Assembly: GCA_030386295.1 (NCBI GenBank)
Contig: JANQAO010000003.1
Coordinates: 174,114-238,113 of the forward strand
Direction: 5' to 3'
DNA length: 64,000 bases
DNA from: Candidatus Persebacteraceae bacterium Df01
GTDB lineage: Bacteria > Pseudomonadota > Gammaproteobacteria > Tethybacterales > Persebacteraceae
Shown here: positions 22,110-30,965 of the stretch, in pieces
Layout: each line of letters begins with the position of its first letter
Position numbering within the stretch: position 1 is the first letter of the stretch
Notes under the pieces: generated by a model
Told to the model about the DNA's origin: nothing
Databases searched by the model: none
Seen by the model: only the letters and a program-made list of their open reading frames with translations
Translations under genes and position numbers: made by a program

Positions 22110-25054
22110 CGTTAACTGTACCTATTACCATTAACGCCGATACGGGCGACCTCGATGCAGCACTCAAAAAAGTAACCAACCAATTAACTGGGCTGGGTAG
22201 CGCGGCGCAAAAATCATCTGCCAAACTCACTACGCTCACCGGGCGGTTGAGTGGCAACGCTAAAGCAACAACAATAGCAGCGACCGCCAACAAAGGATAT
22301 GCCGTTGCATCCCGTGGTGCGGCCTCGGCAACGAGCCGAGCAACCGCCCAACTCACCAAGGCCAACGTAGTAACAAATCAATTTAGCGGCGGCATGAGCG
22401 CCGCTACACAAAGCCTTATTGCTTTTTCTGCTTCTTATGTTGGAGTGCGACAGGCCGTATCCGCACTAAACGACCTCGGCAACATACGAAATCGACTATC
22501 GCTAGTGACAGATAGCACCCGCGAATTAATAGACATACAACAACAATTATTTGATATATCGTTGAAAACTCGTAGTTCGTTCGTATCCACTGGTGAGCTA
22601 TACGGGCGCGTAGCGCTATCAACAGATGAGCTCGGACGAAGCCAGAAGGAATTATTAGAGATCGTAGAGATTACCGCCAAAGCAGTAGCCATATCCGGCG
22701 CGACAGCGGAGAGTGCTGCTGGCGGATTAGTTCAGTTTGCACAAGGGTTAGCAAGTAACCGACTGCAAGGCGATGAGCTGCGGTCAGTTTTGGAGAGTTT
22801 GCCGGGGTTATTTGCTACGCTACAGCGCGGGCTGAACGTCAATCGCAGCCAACTAAGACAGCTGGCTGAAGAAGGTAAGCTGACGGCGGAAGTGATTATC
22901 AACGCGATACTATCGCAGAACGAAGCCGTTAGTGAACAATTCAGCAGGCTAGCACCGACCATATCTCAGGGATGGCAACAGATCAGCACTGGTGTATTAC
23001 GCTATGTGTCGGCGATGAATGATGCAAGCGCCGCATCAAAAGGACTGAACAAAGCCATGGAAAACTTAGGTCAGAATTTTGAGGGCGTGGCCGGTGCGCT
23101 AGCGATTATTGTTGGTTCTGGTGAATTGATTTTGGTGGGGCGGTATGCGTCACAAGCAGCGAAAGCATTGGGTACACTCACGGTTGCCGCGGCAACAGCA
23201 GCGGTAGCGGCAACAGGACTAAAACTAGCGGTTGGCGGATTGGTTGGCGTTGCCGTAGTTGGCTCAATTCATGGAATGTTAAAAGCAATAGATACATTGA
23301 AGAATGGGACAGTCGGCGCGACACTCGAGGTCACGAAGTTAGATACTTTTATTAGCAACTTGGGTAAGGCGGGAGCCAACAACGTAGACGCACTACAAAC
23401 AAAAATTACCGAACTCGAAAAACGAATAGCATCAATCCGCCGCACTTTTGGGGAGCTTAATAATAAGGAGCTGGTAAACGACACAATAGATGAACTCACG
23501 AATCAACTCAAGACACTTCGCGGAGCATTATCAGCAGCCAAAAAAGGACTAGCGTCAGACGGGAGTGTTATACCCGAGCAAGAAACAAGGAAAGCACCTA
23601 CCGATGAAGCAACCGCAAAAAAAACAGCAGATGCATTATTGCAAATTACCACTGGATTTGAGCGTGACAGGATTGCGTTGATTACCGATAGCTTTGCTCG
23701 TCAGCGAGCGCAAGCACTGGCAGCATTTGACGACAGGATAAAGCAAATTAAACAACTGGAAGTGGGCGAAGCAAAACTAGCGGAATTACGGGGTACAGCA
23801 GCAGGGTTACGCGACCAAGCTATCAGCCAGATTAATGCAGCGGAGTTGCGCGCGAATGTAGATGCGCAGGCAGCAGAATTTAAACGCGAAAAACAAGCCA
23901 GAGAAGATTATTACAACGCAGTCAAAACTAATGTAGACAATCTAGCAGACGACTATCGCCAAGACGAACAAAACCGTAAAGAATATGTTAATGGCGTGCG
24001 TAATAATACCGATGCGCTGGTGGAGCAATTCCGCCGTGAGCAGGATGTCACACTCGACATTGAGCAGCGGCGGGCAAAATTTCGCAAGGAGCGAGCAGAC
24101 GCACTCAGTCAACGCGATATTTTTGGCGGCTTTGACGCTGGCGATGAGCTGGGGGTGCAAGCGGATATCGACTTCGCGACCATCAGCCGCGACCAGACAC
24201 TCAACGACATTGACCAGCAGCAAGGCGTAGGCGAAATCACACCCGAACAAGGGTTTGAGCTGCGCGAATTAGCACAAGAAGAATGGCGGCTAGCGCTAGA
24301 GAACATACAAGACCAGACAGCGACAGCAGCAGAAGAATTGCGGGATACGCTGGCCGGTGCTTTTGTCGTTGACGTCAGCAGCTTAGGTACCCTAGAAGGT
24401 GCGGTGGAGTCATTACGCGCACCAATCCAAGGATTGTCTCAGGTAGCACTCGAAGGAGGTAGCGCATTGGAGACATACGCTAAGGGATATATTGCCGCCG
24501 TCGCTAAAAAGATAGCCGCCGCATCACTAGAGTTAGCGGCGGTAGCTACATTAGATTTGATCGCACAATCTTTTGGAGTCAAGCCTGGCACAGTGCTGCG
24601 TGCCTACTATGGCGATATGGCAGTTGATGCAGTTACCGGCGGTAACAGCAGTCCACAGTCAACGTCTGCAGGTCCACCAGCTCGGGCATATCACTCCGGC
24701 GGTGTGGTCGGACACCATACTGGGACTGAGCGACATGTGCCGCCGGGAACATTCGCTAATGCGCGGCGGTTTCATAACGGTGGCCTAGCTGGCGACGAAG
24801 TGCCAGCAATACTACAGACGGGCGAACGCGTGCTCAGCAGAGATGAGGCGCGCAATTACAGCAGACCGACGAACGTCATTATTAATATGGTTAACAATGG
24901 GGAAGCAGCTAATGTATCAGCGACTGCAACGCAACGCGATACTGGCGAAGGCGACGAAGTAATAGTGGACATTGTCGTTCAAAGCATAGCCGAGGGTGGA
25001 CCAGTAGCTAAAAGCATCAGCCAGCAATTCGGGCTGACCGCAACACCAGTCTAA
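22106..25054 (+). CDS. Tail tape measure protein
   Basis: This 982-residue protein is the longest in the prophage. Residues about 60-300 match the tape-measure N-terminal domain (NIRNRLSLVTDSTRELIDIQ; STGELYGRVALSTDELG; LQGDELRSVLESLPGLFATL). Two hydrophobic stretches follow (ALAIIVGSGELILVG; AAATAAVAATGLKLAVGGLV), then coiled coil. About residues 585-660 contain three 25-residue repeats. The C-terminus has a His/Gly-rich segment (YHSGGVVGHHTGTERHVPPG) and FHNGGLAGDEVPAILQTGER. By the usual rule of about 0.15 nm per residue the tail would be near 150 nm. Confidence 0.93.
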   Translation: MTLTVPITINADTGDLDAALKKVTNQLTGLGSAAQKSSAKLTTLTGRLSGNAKATTIAATANKGYAVASRGAASATSRATAQLTKANVVTNQFSGGMSAATQSLIAFSASYVGVRQAVSALNDLGNIRNRLSLVTDSTRELIDIQQQLFDISLKTRSSFVSTGELYGRVALSTDELGRSQKELLEIVEITAKAVAISGATAESAAGGLVQFAQGLASNRLQGDELRSVLESLPGLFATLQRGLNVNRSQLRQLAEEGKLTAEVIINAILSQNEAVSEQFSRLAPTISQGWQQISTGVLRYVSAMNDASAASKGLNKAMENLGQNFEGVAGALAIIVGSGELILVGRYASQAAKALGTLTVAAATAAVAATGLKLAVGGLVGVAVVGSIHGMLKAIDTLKNGTVGATLEVTKLDTFISNLGKAGANNVDALQTKITELEKRIASIRRTFGELNNKELVNDTIDELTNQLKTLRGALSAAKKGLASDGSVIPEQETRKAPTDEATAKKTADALLQITTGFERDRIALITDSFARQRAQALAAFDDRIKQIKQLEVGEAKLAELRGTAAGLRDQAISQINAAELRANVDAQAAEFKREKQAREDYYNAVKTNVDNLADDYRQDEQNRKEYVNGVRNNTDALVEQFRREQDVTLDIEQRRAKFRKERADALSQRDIFGGFDAGDELGVQADIDFATISRDQTLNDIDQQQGVGEITPEQGFELRELAQEEWRLALENIQDQTATAAEELRDTLAGAFVVDVSSLGTLEGAVESLRAPIQGLSQVALEGGSALETYAKGYIAAVAKKIAAASLELAAVATLDLIAQSFGVKPGTVLRAYYGDMAVDAVTGGNSSPQSTSAGPPARAYHSGGVVGHHTGTERHVPPGTFANARRFHNGGLAGDEVPAILQTGERVLSRDEARNYSRPTNVIINMVNNGEAANVSATATQRDTGEGDEVIVDIVVQSIAEGGPVAKSISQQFGLTATPV
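23858..24082 (+). repeat. Three 25-codon tandem repeats in the tape measure gene
   Basis: The units begin VDAQAAEFKREKQAREDYYN, VDNLADDYRQDEQNRKEYVN and TDALVEQFRREQD. Units 1 and 2 share spacing and character at most positions; unit 3 decays after its middle. All are heptad-like coiled coil. Confidence 0.6.
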
Positions 25055-25527
25055 TGCGCGAGATATCACTAGCATCTACTGCCGCATGGAATCGGATGGA
25101 CGTATCCGACCCGCCATTATTGTTGGTCACGCTGAGTGCGCCTGATTATCAGTATGGAGATCCTATAAGATATGTGCCGGATGTACTCAGCATTGACTCG
25201 AACGGTAATACGTATTCTGCTTTTGCGCTGCAAATTGGACTACCTACTGATGCAGCGGTGCCACGAGCAACGCTCACACTAGGCAACGTCGATAAACAGA
25301 TTATGCCGAACATAATGGATGGATCATTGCGCGGTGCAGTAATTAAGCTGGAGGTCATCCGGCGCAGCGAACCCGATGTTGTAGAAGCGGAGATTGATTT
25401 GATTGCCGATAGCATACGCGCAGAAGATGACCGGATTGTCTGTAGGCTGGTGAATGGAGCTGAATTGGGTGCGGCGGCCGTCCGCATTAACTACAATAAT
25501 AATACAGCTCCAGGACTCTTCGAATGA
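25054..25527 (+). CDS. Minor tail protein, DUF1833 family
   Basis: This 157-residue protein has DPPLLLVTLSAPDYQYGDPI, FALQIGLPTDAAVPRATLTL and GNVDKQIMPNIMDGS, the landmarks of DUF1833 (family: lP-d---a-l-idNVd). It is the counterpart of lambda L/M-type proteins that link the tape measure to the tip. It is coupled at both ends (TAATG before, ATGA after) in the tail-tip gene set. Confidence 0.8.
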   Translation: MREISLASTAAWNRMDVSDPPLLLVTLSAPDYQYGDPIRYVPDVLSIDSNGNTYSAFALQIGLPTDAAVPRATLTLGNVDKQIMPNIMDGSLRGAVIKLEVIRRSEPDVVEAEIDLIADSIRAEDDRIVCRLVNGAELGAAAVRINYNNNTAPGLFE

Positions 25528-26435
25528 AGTGGGCAAATAAATATCTAAGACGACGGCCACTAAGCTGTGCGCATCTAGTGGCGGACGTATTGCGGGAGGA
25601 ATGGGGTGTGGACATCCCCCTACCGACACCGCACGGTACTGAAGCACAACGGCTATTTAAAGTGCATTTTCCTTGTGCCACGGAAGAGTGTATTAATCCG
25701 ACCGACGGCGACATTGTTGTATTCGCTCGAGGACGAGCGAAGCACATTGGTATCGTAGTCATGCGGGGCGGGGTGCCCTATGTATTACACGGTGGCGGCG
25801 GCGGACAATTTGTGACGGCGGTGGAGTCGGTGTCGCGAGTGGCACAGCGAATGCGCCTCGAAGGGTATCGGCGATTAGTGCGCGATCCAGCAGGAGCGCT
25901 AAAAGATAATGGACTGGTAGCAGCAGAACCCACATCTATTTTTCTTGTTTTTGCCGCTGCGGCGGCGGTATCGGTGGGAGCAACACTACTCGCTGGGTTA
26001 TTCTCGCCTAGTGTATCGGAGTTTAATTCAGAGTCAGAAACGACAGCCAGCAACACCTACAGCCTGTCCGGCGGCAGCAACAAGATACGTGCTTACGAAC
26101 CGCTACCGCTGATATTCGGGAGGGTGCGAGTGTATGCTGATTATGCTGCTATGCCGTATGTGTACTATGATAAAGATGGCGAGCAGCATATCGCCGCCAT
26201 CTATAACTTCGGATATGGCGATTTACGCGGCGTAAAATATCAACTTGGTGATACGGACATTACTGAGATACAGAGCTTAGTTATTGATAATATTAGTGGG
26301 ACACTAGTAGCAGATGAAGACAGAGGAGATTTAGGTGGGAGTTATTTTATTAGAACCAGAGAATTGTTGGGTATTAGAGGTGAGGCTACCGGAAGAAAAT
26401 TAAGGCACTCTATAGCAGATCGTGGGGGGAGGTAA
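25524..26435 (+). CDS. NlpC/P60 peptidase fused to J-like N-terminal part
   Basis: This is a 303-residue protein. Residues about 1-120 are an NlpC/P60 domain with Cys in RPLSCAHLVADVLREEWG and His in AKHIGIVV, so it can cut peptidoglycan stem peptides. Residues about 138-158 are hydrophobic (SIFLVFAAAAAVSVGATLLA), as in lambda I-type proteins. The rest (LPLIFGRVRVYADY; AIYNFGYGDLRGVKYQLGDT) looks like the start of a J-type tip protein. The frame stops at a G6 tract, and the next gene continues with the remainder of J. Confidence 0.78.
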   Translation: MKWANKYLRRRPLSCAHLVADVLREEWGVDIPLPTPHGTEAQRLFKVHFPCATEECINPTDGDIVVFARGRAKHIGIVVMRGGVPYVLHGGGGGQFVTAVESVSRVAQRMRLEGYRRLVRDPAGALKDNGLVAAEPTSIFLVFAAAAAVSVGATLLAGLFSPSVSEFNSESETTASNTYSLSGGSNKIRAYEPLPLIFGRVRVYADYAAMPYVYYDKDGEQHIAAIYNFGYGDLRGVKYQLGDTDITEIQSLVIDNISGTLVADEDRGDLGGSYFIRTRELLGIRGEATGRKLRHSIADRGGR

Positions 26436-26436
26436 A

Positions 26437-28218
26437 ATGGGTTCGATTACTTGTAGTATTACGGTTAGAGAAGATGGCGAAACCATTACGTTAGTTACAC
26501 CATATATCAGTGGTGCATGCACACTAAAAATATATGGCCACGCGATCATCAGGGTACGGGTAGCCGACGGGGTGTGGACGAGCTACGGGACAGAATCAAA
26601 AAAGGTACGCTATGCTATCCAAAGCGGGGAACTAGACAGAGAAAGGGAACTAGCAGGAGAAAGATGCGCGAGAAGCTACTACGCAGAAACAGTGGATAAT
26701 ACATTTAATGGGACGCTTGATTTGACTTCACTAGTAACGACACGAACCATATTAGAAATAGAAATAACGGCAGTCACTAATGTAACCGCGGAACTGACAG
26801 CAGCCAAACACCACTCATTGGGGGTCGACGAAGTACACCACAATGTATTAACACTAGATGGCGCGGTCATCACTAAGTCAGTCGGGAAGGATGGATCGGA
26901 ACTCGTACGCACACTGAACGGAGAAAACATAACTGCCGTAGCAATAGATATTGAAGCGCAGTTGTATCAGCTGTCTAGTTCGTCCGAAGCGTCATTAACC
27001 GCTACATTATCGGTAATACTAGTCAACGAAGATGGCGACGAATATAATTTCAGTGATTATGTGACCGATGTGCCGCCGGGGTTATCATTCAGCGGGAGCA
27101 GGCTCACACTAACTAATGGTTCACGTGAGACAATGCGAAGAACAATACAAACGGACATAGCGCTCAACAATGGACTAACCACCAATACAACAATCAAAAT
27201 CACACGAATAACATCCGAGCCGACCAGCAGCACACAATTTGCTAAGATTAATATACCTCGGTTGCGAGCCTTCCGTAGCGCCAATACAAATTACGAAAAC
27301 CAAAACCGAGTGCAAATGAGCGCACAAGCAAGCGAGACGCTGAACGGGCGGATTGAGCGGTTTAACGCTATTGTTGACGCCCGCATACCGACATGGGATG
27401 CTACCGCCGAAGCGTGGGCGACAACAAAAACAGTTTCATCTAATCCAGCGGCAGCAATGCGCTACTTCATGATCGGCGAAAAAGATAATAATAATGAATT
27501 ACTGTGGGGGGTGGGACTAGAGACAGATCAGCTCGATGATGCAGCACTCGGTGCATGGTACGAATTTTGCGAGCTGGAAGAGCTGGAATTTAATGCGGTC
27601 ATAGATACGCGAAGGCGCGTTGACCAAGTGATTGAGTTCATTGCCGCTGCCGGTCATGGTTTCGTGTCATGGGCGACTGGACGGTTTTCGGTGTTGCCTG
27701 ATTACCCGCACGCCGGGACAGAAAACACACGTTGGGCAGCAATAACCCCAGTTGCAGCGATAACAGATGATGATATCGTTAGCCGCAATAATTCGTCAAC
27801 AATGAGATACGACACAACACTACGGCAGAAATATGGCGGCGTTGAGGTGGTGTACCGTAATTCGGCTGATGGATACCAGCAAGAGACAATCCGCCACCGA
27901 CTAGAAGGACAACCAAACCACCTACCGCTCAAGCGCGTTGATTTATTTGGCGTCACTACTACAGCAGTGGCAGAGAGAGAAGCCGAATTACGTGCACGGT
28001 GGCTCATCCACCGGAGTGCGAAACTTACGTGGCGGATGAGTGCGCTCAATATGCACCTAACCGTAGGCGACATAGTTACCATAACCAGCGATTTTTTCGG
28101 AGACGAGACTAGTCGGCAATTCAAATTAACAGCGATAACCAACACGAGCGATACAGAGATATCACTGGAAGCAATCAAAGATGATGCTAACTCATTTAGT
28201 GCGGCGGTGACAGTTTGA
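26437..28218 (+). CDS. J-like tail tip/host specificity protein (C-terminal part)
   Basis: This is a 593-residue protein. GGGGGGAGG lies just before ATG 26437, which comes one base after the preceding stop, so reinitiation is plausible. The N-terminal third is beta-rich; the C-terminal half has the J/phage-tail-tip pattern (VDQVIEFIAAAGHGFVSWAT; FSVLPDYPH; QKYGGVEVVYRNSADG; RWLIHRSAKLTWRMSALNMH). It would form the central tip that binds the receptor. Shifting one base in the G tract would fuse it to the previous gene. Confidence 0.78.
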   Translation: MGSITCSITVREDGETITLVTPYISGACTLKIYGHAIIRVRVADGVWTSYGTESKKVRYAIQSGELDRERELAGERCARSYYAETVDNTFNGTLDLTSLVTTRTILEIEITAVTNVTAELTAAKHHSLGVDEVHHNVLTLDGAVITKSVGKDGSELVRTLNGENITAVAIDIEAQLYQLSSSSEASLTATLSVILVNEDGDEYNFSDYVTDVPPGLSFSGSRLTLTNGSRETMRRTIQTDIALNNGLTTNTTIKITRITSEPTSSTQFAKINIPRLRAFRSANTNYENQNRVQMSAQASETLNGRIERFNAIVDARIPTWDATAEAWATTKTVSSNPAAAMRYFMIGEKDNNNELLWGVGLETDQLDDAALGAWYEFCELEELEFNAVIDTRRRVDQVIEFIAAAGHGFVSWATGRFSVLPDYPHAGTENTRWAAITPVAAITDDDIVSRNNSSTMRYDTTLRQKYGGVEVVYRNSADGYQQETIRHRLEGQPNHLPLKRVDLFGVTTTAVAEREAELRARWLIHRSAKLTWRMSALNMHLTVGDIVTITSDFFGDETSRQFKLTAITNTSDTEISLEAIKDDANSFSAAVTV

Positions 28219-29012
28219 TGGCTACCTTTCCATCATATGCGACAGCAGCCAGAGAATCGTCAACGGCACAAAGACGAACGGATACCGGAGTCAAGACGGT
28301 TCAATTCAATTCCAGCGCAATCCAAACAATCCAATCAGCGCACCACCAAACCATCATCGAGAACATAACGCTGTTGCTGACCAGCGCGGAATACTTGAGT
28401 CTAAGAGTTTGGGTAGACATAGACATTGCCAGGATAGGGTCATTTGATTACACACCCGTTGGACGGACAAGTACAGTAACGGCTACATTGGTTGGTGGTG
28501 GGGCGACGAATGTTCAGCCAGTGGACCGAGGGCTGGTGCGCTGGCGCGTGGGATTAGCTATCCGGTGGACGGAAAAACCACCAGAACCAATATATGATGA
28601 GACAGGGTTCAGGCCTATTGACTTAGTGGGGGTACCGGACGTGGGCGAAGCCGGTACTGTATATGGTGTGCGAAGCATCGAAAGCGGCGTGAGTGCCGGC
28701 ACATTACCATCCAATGTAATTGTGGTTGTTGGCGATGTCAATTACACCATCTGCGAAATTGACGAAGGAGAAGCTGGCGTTAATATTGGTTTCTGTACGC
28801 CTGAGACAGTAGATTTCCCCAGGATAAGACCTACTACCGATTTACTATTCACATTCATTAATCCTGATGGTGAAGCCACCTCACTACTGTCGGCGGATAC
28901 CGACTCAACAATAACAGAGCTACAGTGGCCAGGAGCCACAATTGGTTGGGGGACTGATGCTGTCGGCCAAGACTACACCCTCAGAATATACCTAGCAGCC
29001 GATTTTCAGTAA
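28218..29012 (+). CDS. Tail tip/fibre-like protein (hypothetical)
   Basis: This is a 264-residue protein from ATG 28218, overlapping the J-like stop by one base. It is beta-rich with no clear domain (ITLLLTSAEYLSLRVWVDI; SNVIVVVGDVNYTICEIDEG; LQWPGATIGWGTDAVGQDYT). As last gene before the phage end, after the tip protein, it is probably a fibre or receptor-binding accessory. I recognise no family. Confidence 0.55.
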   Translation: MATFPSYATAARESSTAQRRTDTGVKTVQFNSSAIQTIQSAHHQTIIENITLLLTSAEYLSLRVWVDIDIARIGSFDYTPVGRTSTVTATLVGGGATNVQPVDRGLVRWRVGLAIRWTEKPPEPIYDETGFRPIDLVGVPDVGEAGTVYGVRSIESGVSAGTLPSNVIVVVGDVNYTICEIDEGEAGVNIGFCTPETVDFPRIRPTTDLLFTFINPDGEATSLLSADTDSTITELQWPGATIGWGTDAVGQDYTLRIYLAADFQ

Positions 29013-29148
29013 GCTAACCCGAACAACATAGTAATTAAGCTAATTACTACCACCTTGCAACGGCCATTTTAGGCTATTGCAATAATCTATAATGAGTGTT
29101 ACCGCTCAATAATTTGGAAAATTAGCTCAATAATTTTGGTGTTTTACA
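29013..29148 (+). other. Prophage right end (attR region) with transposase-site repeats
   Basis: There is no gene. GCTCAATAATTT occurs at 29104 and again at 29125, so two 21-base units abut, like R2 and R1 of Mu. The second runs to the terminal TTTTACA. A third CAATAAT lies at 29080. The terminal dinucleotide is CA at 29147-29148 (TG on the other strand). GTAATTA and TAATTAC form a 7-base inverted repeat at about 29030-29046. The first five host bases, ACCGC (29149-29153), should be duplicated at the left end. Confidence 0.75.
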
Positions 29149-29456
29149 ACCGCGCACAAAACAACCGCATTGGATATTCAATCCGTTTTCGGCGATAGCT
29201 CGAAACACGCGCAATCCGGTGACAGGGTCATTACGCGACAACACAATAATTTCCACCCGTTTTTCCCCGTGGTTATTCATTGCCAGTAGTTTTTTTGCTA
29301 GCAAAAAGCCACGCCTGGCTTGGCTACGCGCTCTAATCGATCCAGTTGTGTTTGAACATAGGCTTCTTCGCCGTGCAATTTGAAAATTTCATTTTCCTCT
29401 TCAAAATCAAACAAGGCGCGTGATGATACGGCAACGGTTAACAGTGGCATTGTCAT
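29149..29456 (-). pseudogene. 5'-nucleotidase (PF06189 type), cut by the prophage and frameshifted
   Basis: Reading leftward from ATG 29456 gives LLTVAVSSRALFDFEEENEI, matching the conserved start of cytosolic 5'-nucleotidases (VAVSSRALFDLEEEN). One T missing from a T tract at 29303-29307 breaks the frame. The other frame resumes LAKKLLAMNN, VEIIVLSRNDPVTGLRVFRA and NGLNIQCGCFVRG (family: EVILLSRNSPDTGLRV). Similarity ends exactly at 29149, where phage DNA begins. The enzyme dephosphorylates nucleoside monophosphates; here it must be dead. The C-terminal two thirds should lie left of the window. Confidence 0.85.
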
Positions 29457-29531
29457 GTACGCATTATAAATGCCAGCTCCGCTTCACTTTTTAGGCGATC
29501 TTTGTGACCGAATTTATAAGTGCTTTTATAC

Positions 29532-30965
29532 TTATAATGCCTTACTCTTCTTATTTGCCAATTGTCTTAGCAGTTCAAAAGTCCACGCGGCGCCAAAGCC
29601 TGTTTCTGGTCCCGGTGCTGCTCCCAAGCCTCCTTTGCAGGAAGATGCCGACAAATCTAAATGCAGCCACGGAGGTGTCCCTTCTATGAATTCACGCAAA
29701 AACAACGCCGCTAATATGTGATCGGCATCGCCCTCTTCAGCGCATTGTTTAATATCGGCAATATTGCTTTTGAGTTTGTCTTTGTAATCTGTTGGTAGCG
29801 GGAATACGCATAGCCGCTCGCCACTTGCCGTTGCTGCTTCTACAGCGCGCTGTCGCCAGCCATCATCCACGGCAAATGCGCCACTCATGCGGGTTCCTAG
29901 TGCCGTTACCATGGTGCCAGTGAGCGTTGCAAAAGATACCACCGCATCAAAAGCCGGTTTAACTCGCGTTGCTAAGGTCAGGGTGTCTGCTAGGAGCATC
30001 CGTCCTTCGGCATCGCTATGTACAATTTCTATACGCTTGCCGTTCATTGCTGTCACTACCTCATCAGGGCAATAAGCAGCCGGCCCAATGCCGTTGTCGG
30101 CAAGCACCAAAAAGGCCTCTACTGATACCGGCAGACGATTTTGTGCTGCCGCTAATACTGCTGCTAATGCCACCGCAGCACCGGCCATGTCGCCTTTCAT
30201 CCCACGCATATAGCGTGCAGGTTTCACGTTTACTCCACCACTGTCATAACAGACACCTTTGCCAACAAGTGCTACGCGAGGCGCATTTTTGACGGTATAA
30301 CTCAACCGAACAACACACGGGGGTGCTACCGATGCCCGTCCTACCGCCAATATAGCGCCTGCCTTTAGTGTTTTTAATTTTTTATGGTCAATCAATTGTG
30401 TACGCACGCCATGACGACGTGCTAACGTGATTGCGCTGCGGGCAAAGGCAGGAACGGTCAACACATTGGGAGGAAGTCGACATAATCCTCGCGCTAATGT
30501 GTTAGCCGCTGCTGCTACCACGGCAATATTTGCGGTTTGTTGTGCGCAGCCAGCAAACATTAGACGACGGCATTTTCCTTTGTCACCAGGCAAATCGGAA
30601 GCCGCAATCAGTGTGGCGTAAATAGCACTATAAGCAGCACTCATAACGCGAATATCCACCGCCACTGATTTTGCCAGTAATGGCGTTAACAGCTTACGTA
30701 AACATTCCAGCTGTTCAAAAACGCTGTCTTGTTCCGACCATAATAGCCTTACAATCGCCGTACCATCTTCCAACGTGAGCGGTGGCAAGCCTTTATCGTG
30801 ACCACGTTTTTTTGCTACGGCGTTAAATAAGCCGGCAAAAGGTGCTGACGATTTGTCGTTAATAATTTGTAGCACAGCATCATAGCGTCGGTACTCGTTT
30901 TCGGCAAGTACAGCACGCCGCACCCGCCATACCGGAGTATCGCCGAGCTGCGACAAAATGCTCAT
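29532..30965 (-). CDS. pepA: Leucyl aminopeptidase (M17)
   Basis: This 477-residue protein has an N-terminal regulatory/DNA-binding-type domain and a C-terminal two-metal peptidase. Active-site stretches are VGKGVCYDSGG (Lys, Asp), YMRGMKGDMAGAA (Lys, Asp) and SDAEGRMLLADTL (Asp, Glu, Arg). It removes N-terminal residues from peptides during turnover. The ATG overlaps the greA stop (ATGA), placing it in a car-gre-pep operon. The usual partner holC does not follow; the broken 5'-nucleotidase does. Confidence 0.93.
   Translation of the reverse strand: MSILSQLGDTPVWRVRRAVLAENEYRRYDAVLQIINDKSSAPFAGLFNAVAKKRGHDKGLPPLTLEDGTAIVRLLWSEQDSVFEQLECLRKLLTPLLAKSVAVDIRVMSAAYSAIYATLIAASDLPGDKGKCRRLMFAGCAQQTANIAVVAAAANTLARGLCRLPPNVLTVPAFARSAITLARRHGVRTQLIDHKKLKTLKAGAILAVGRASVAPPCVVRLSYTVKNAPRVALVGKGVCYDSGGVNVKPARYMRGMKGDMAGAAVALAAVLAAAQNRLPVSVEAFLVLADNGIGPAAYCPDEVVTAMNGKRIEIVHSDAEGRMLLADTLTLATRVKPAFDAVVSFATLTGTMVTALGTRMSGAFAVDDGWRQRAVEAATASGERLCVFPLPTDYKDKLKSNIADIKQCAEEGDADHILAALFLREFIEGTPPWLHLDLSASSCKGGLGAAPGPETGFGAAWTFELLRQLANKKSKAL

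Larger units (their letters stand above)
1..29148 (+). mobile_element. Mu-type transposable prophage (right part; left end outside window)
   Basis: The block contains a MuA-like DDE transposase, a MuB-like ATPase, Gam, GemA/gp16, a gp28-like terminase, a gp29-like portal and gpG, all rightward in the Mu order, with a divergent repressor at the left. Tail genes are of the non-contractile type (tail tube, frameshifted chaperone pair, long tape measure, J-like tip; no sheath or baseplate genes). The right end is placed at 29148, where two 21-base repeats finish in CA and a broken host 5'-nucleotidase begins. The left end must lie a few hundred bases left of position 1, after the rest of the repressor. 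No integrase and no tRNA attachment site are present, as expected for transposition. Confidence 0.95.

Noticed and set aside
29064-29093. Outward-facing promoter (TATAAT at 29088-29093) at the phage right end
   Set aside because: There is no acceptable -35 at normal spacing, and such matches are frequent in this AT-rich end; it also overlaps the repeat region.
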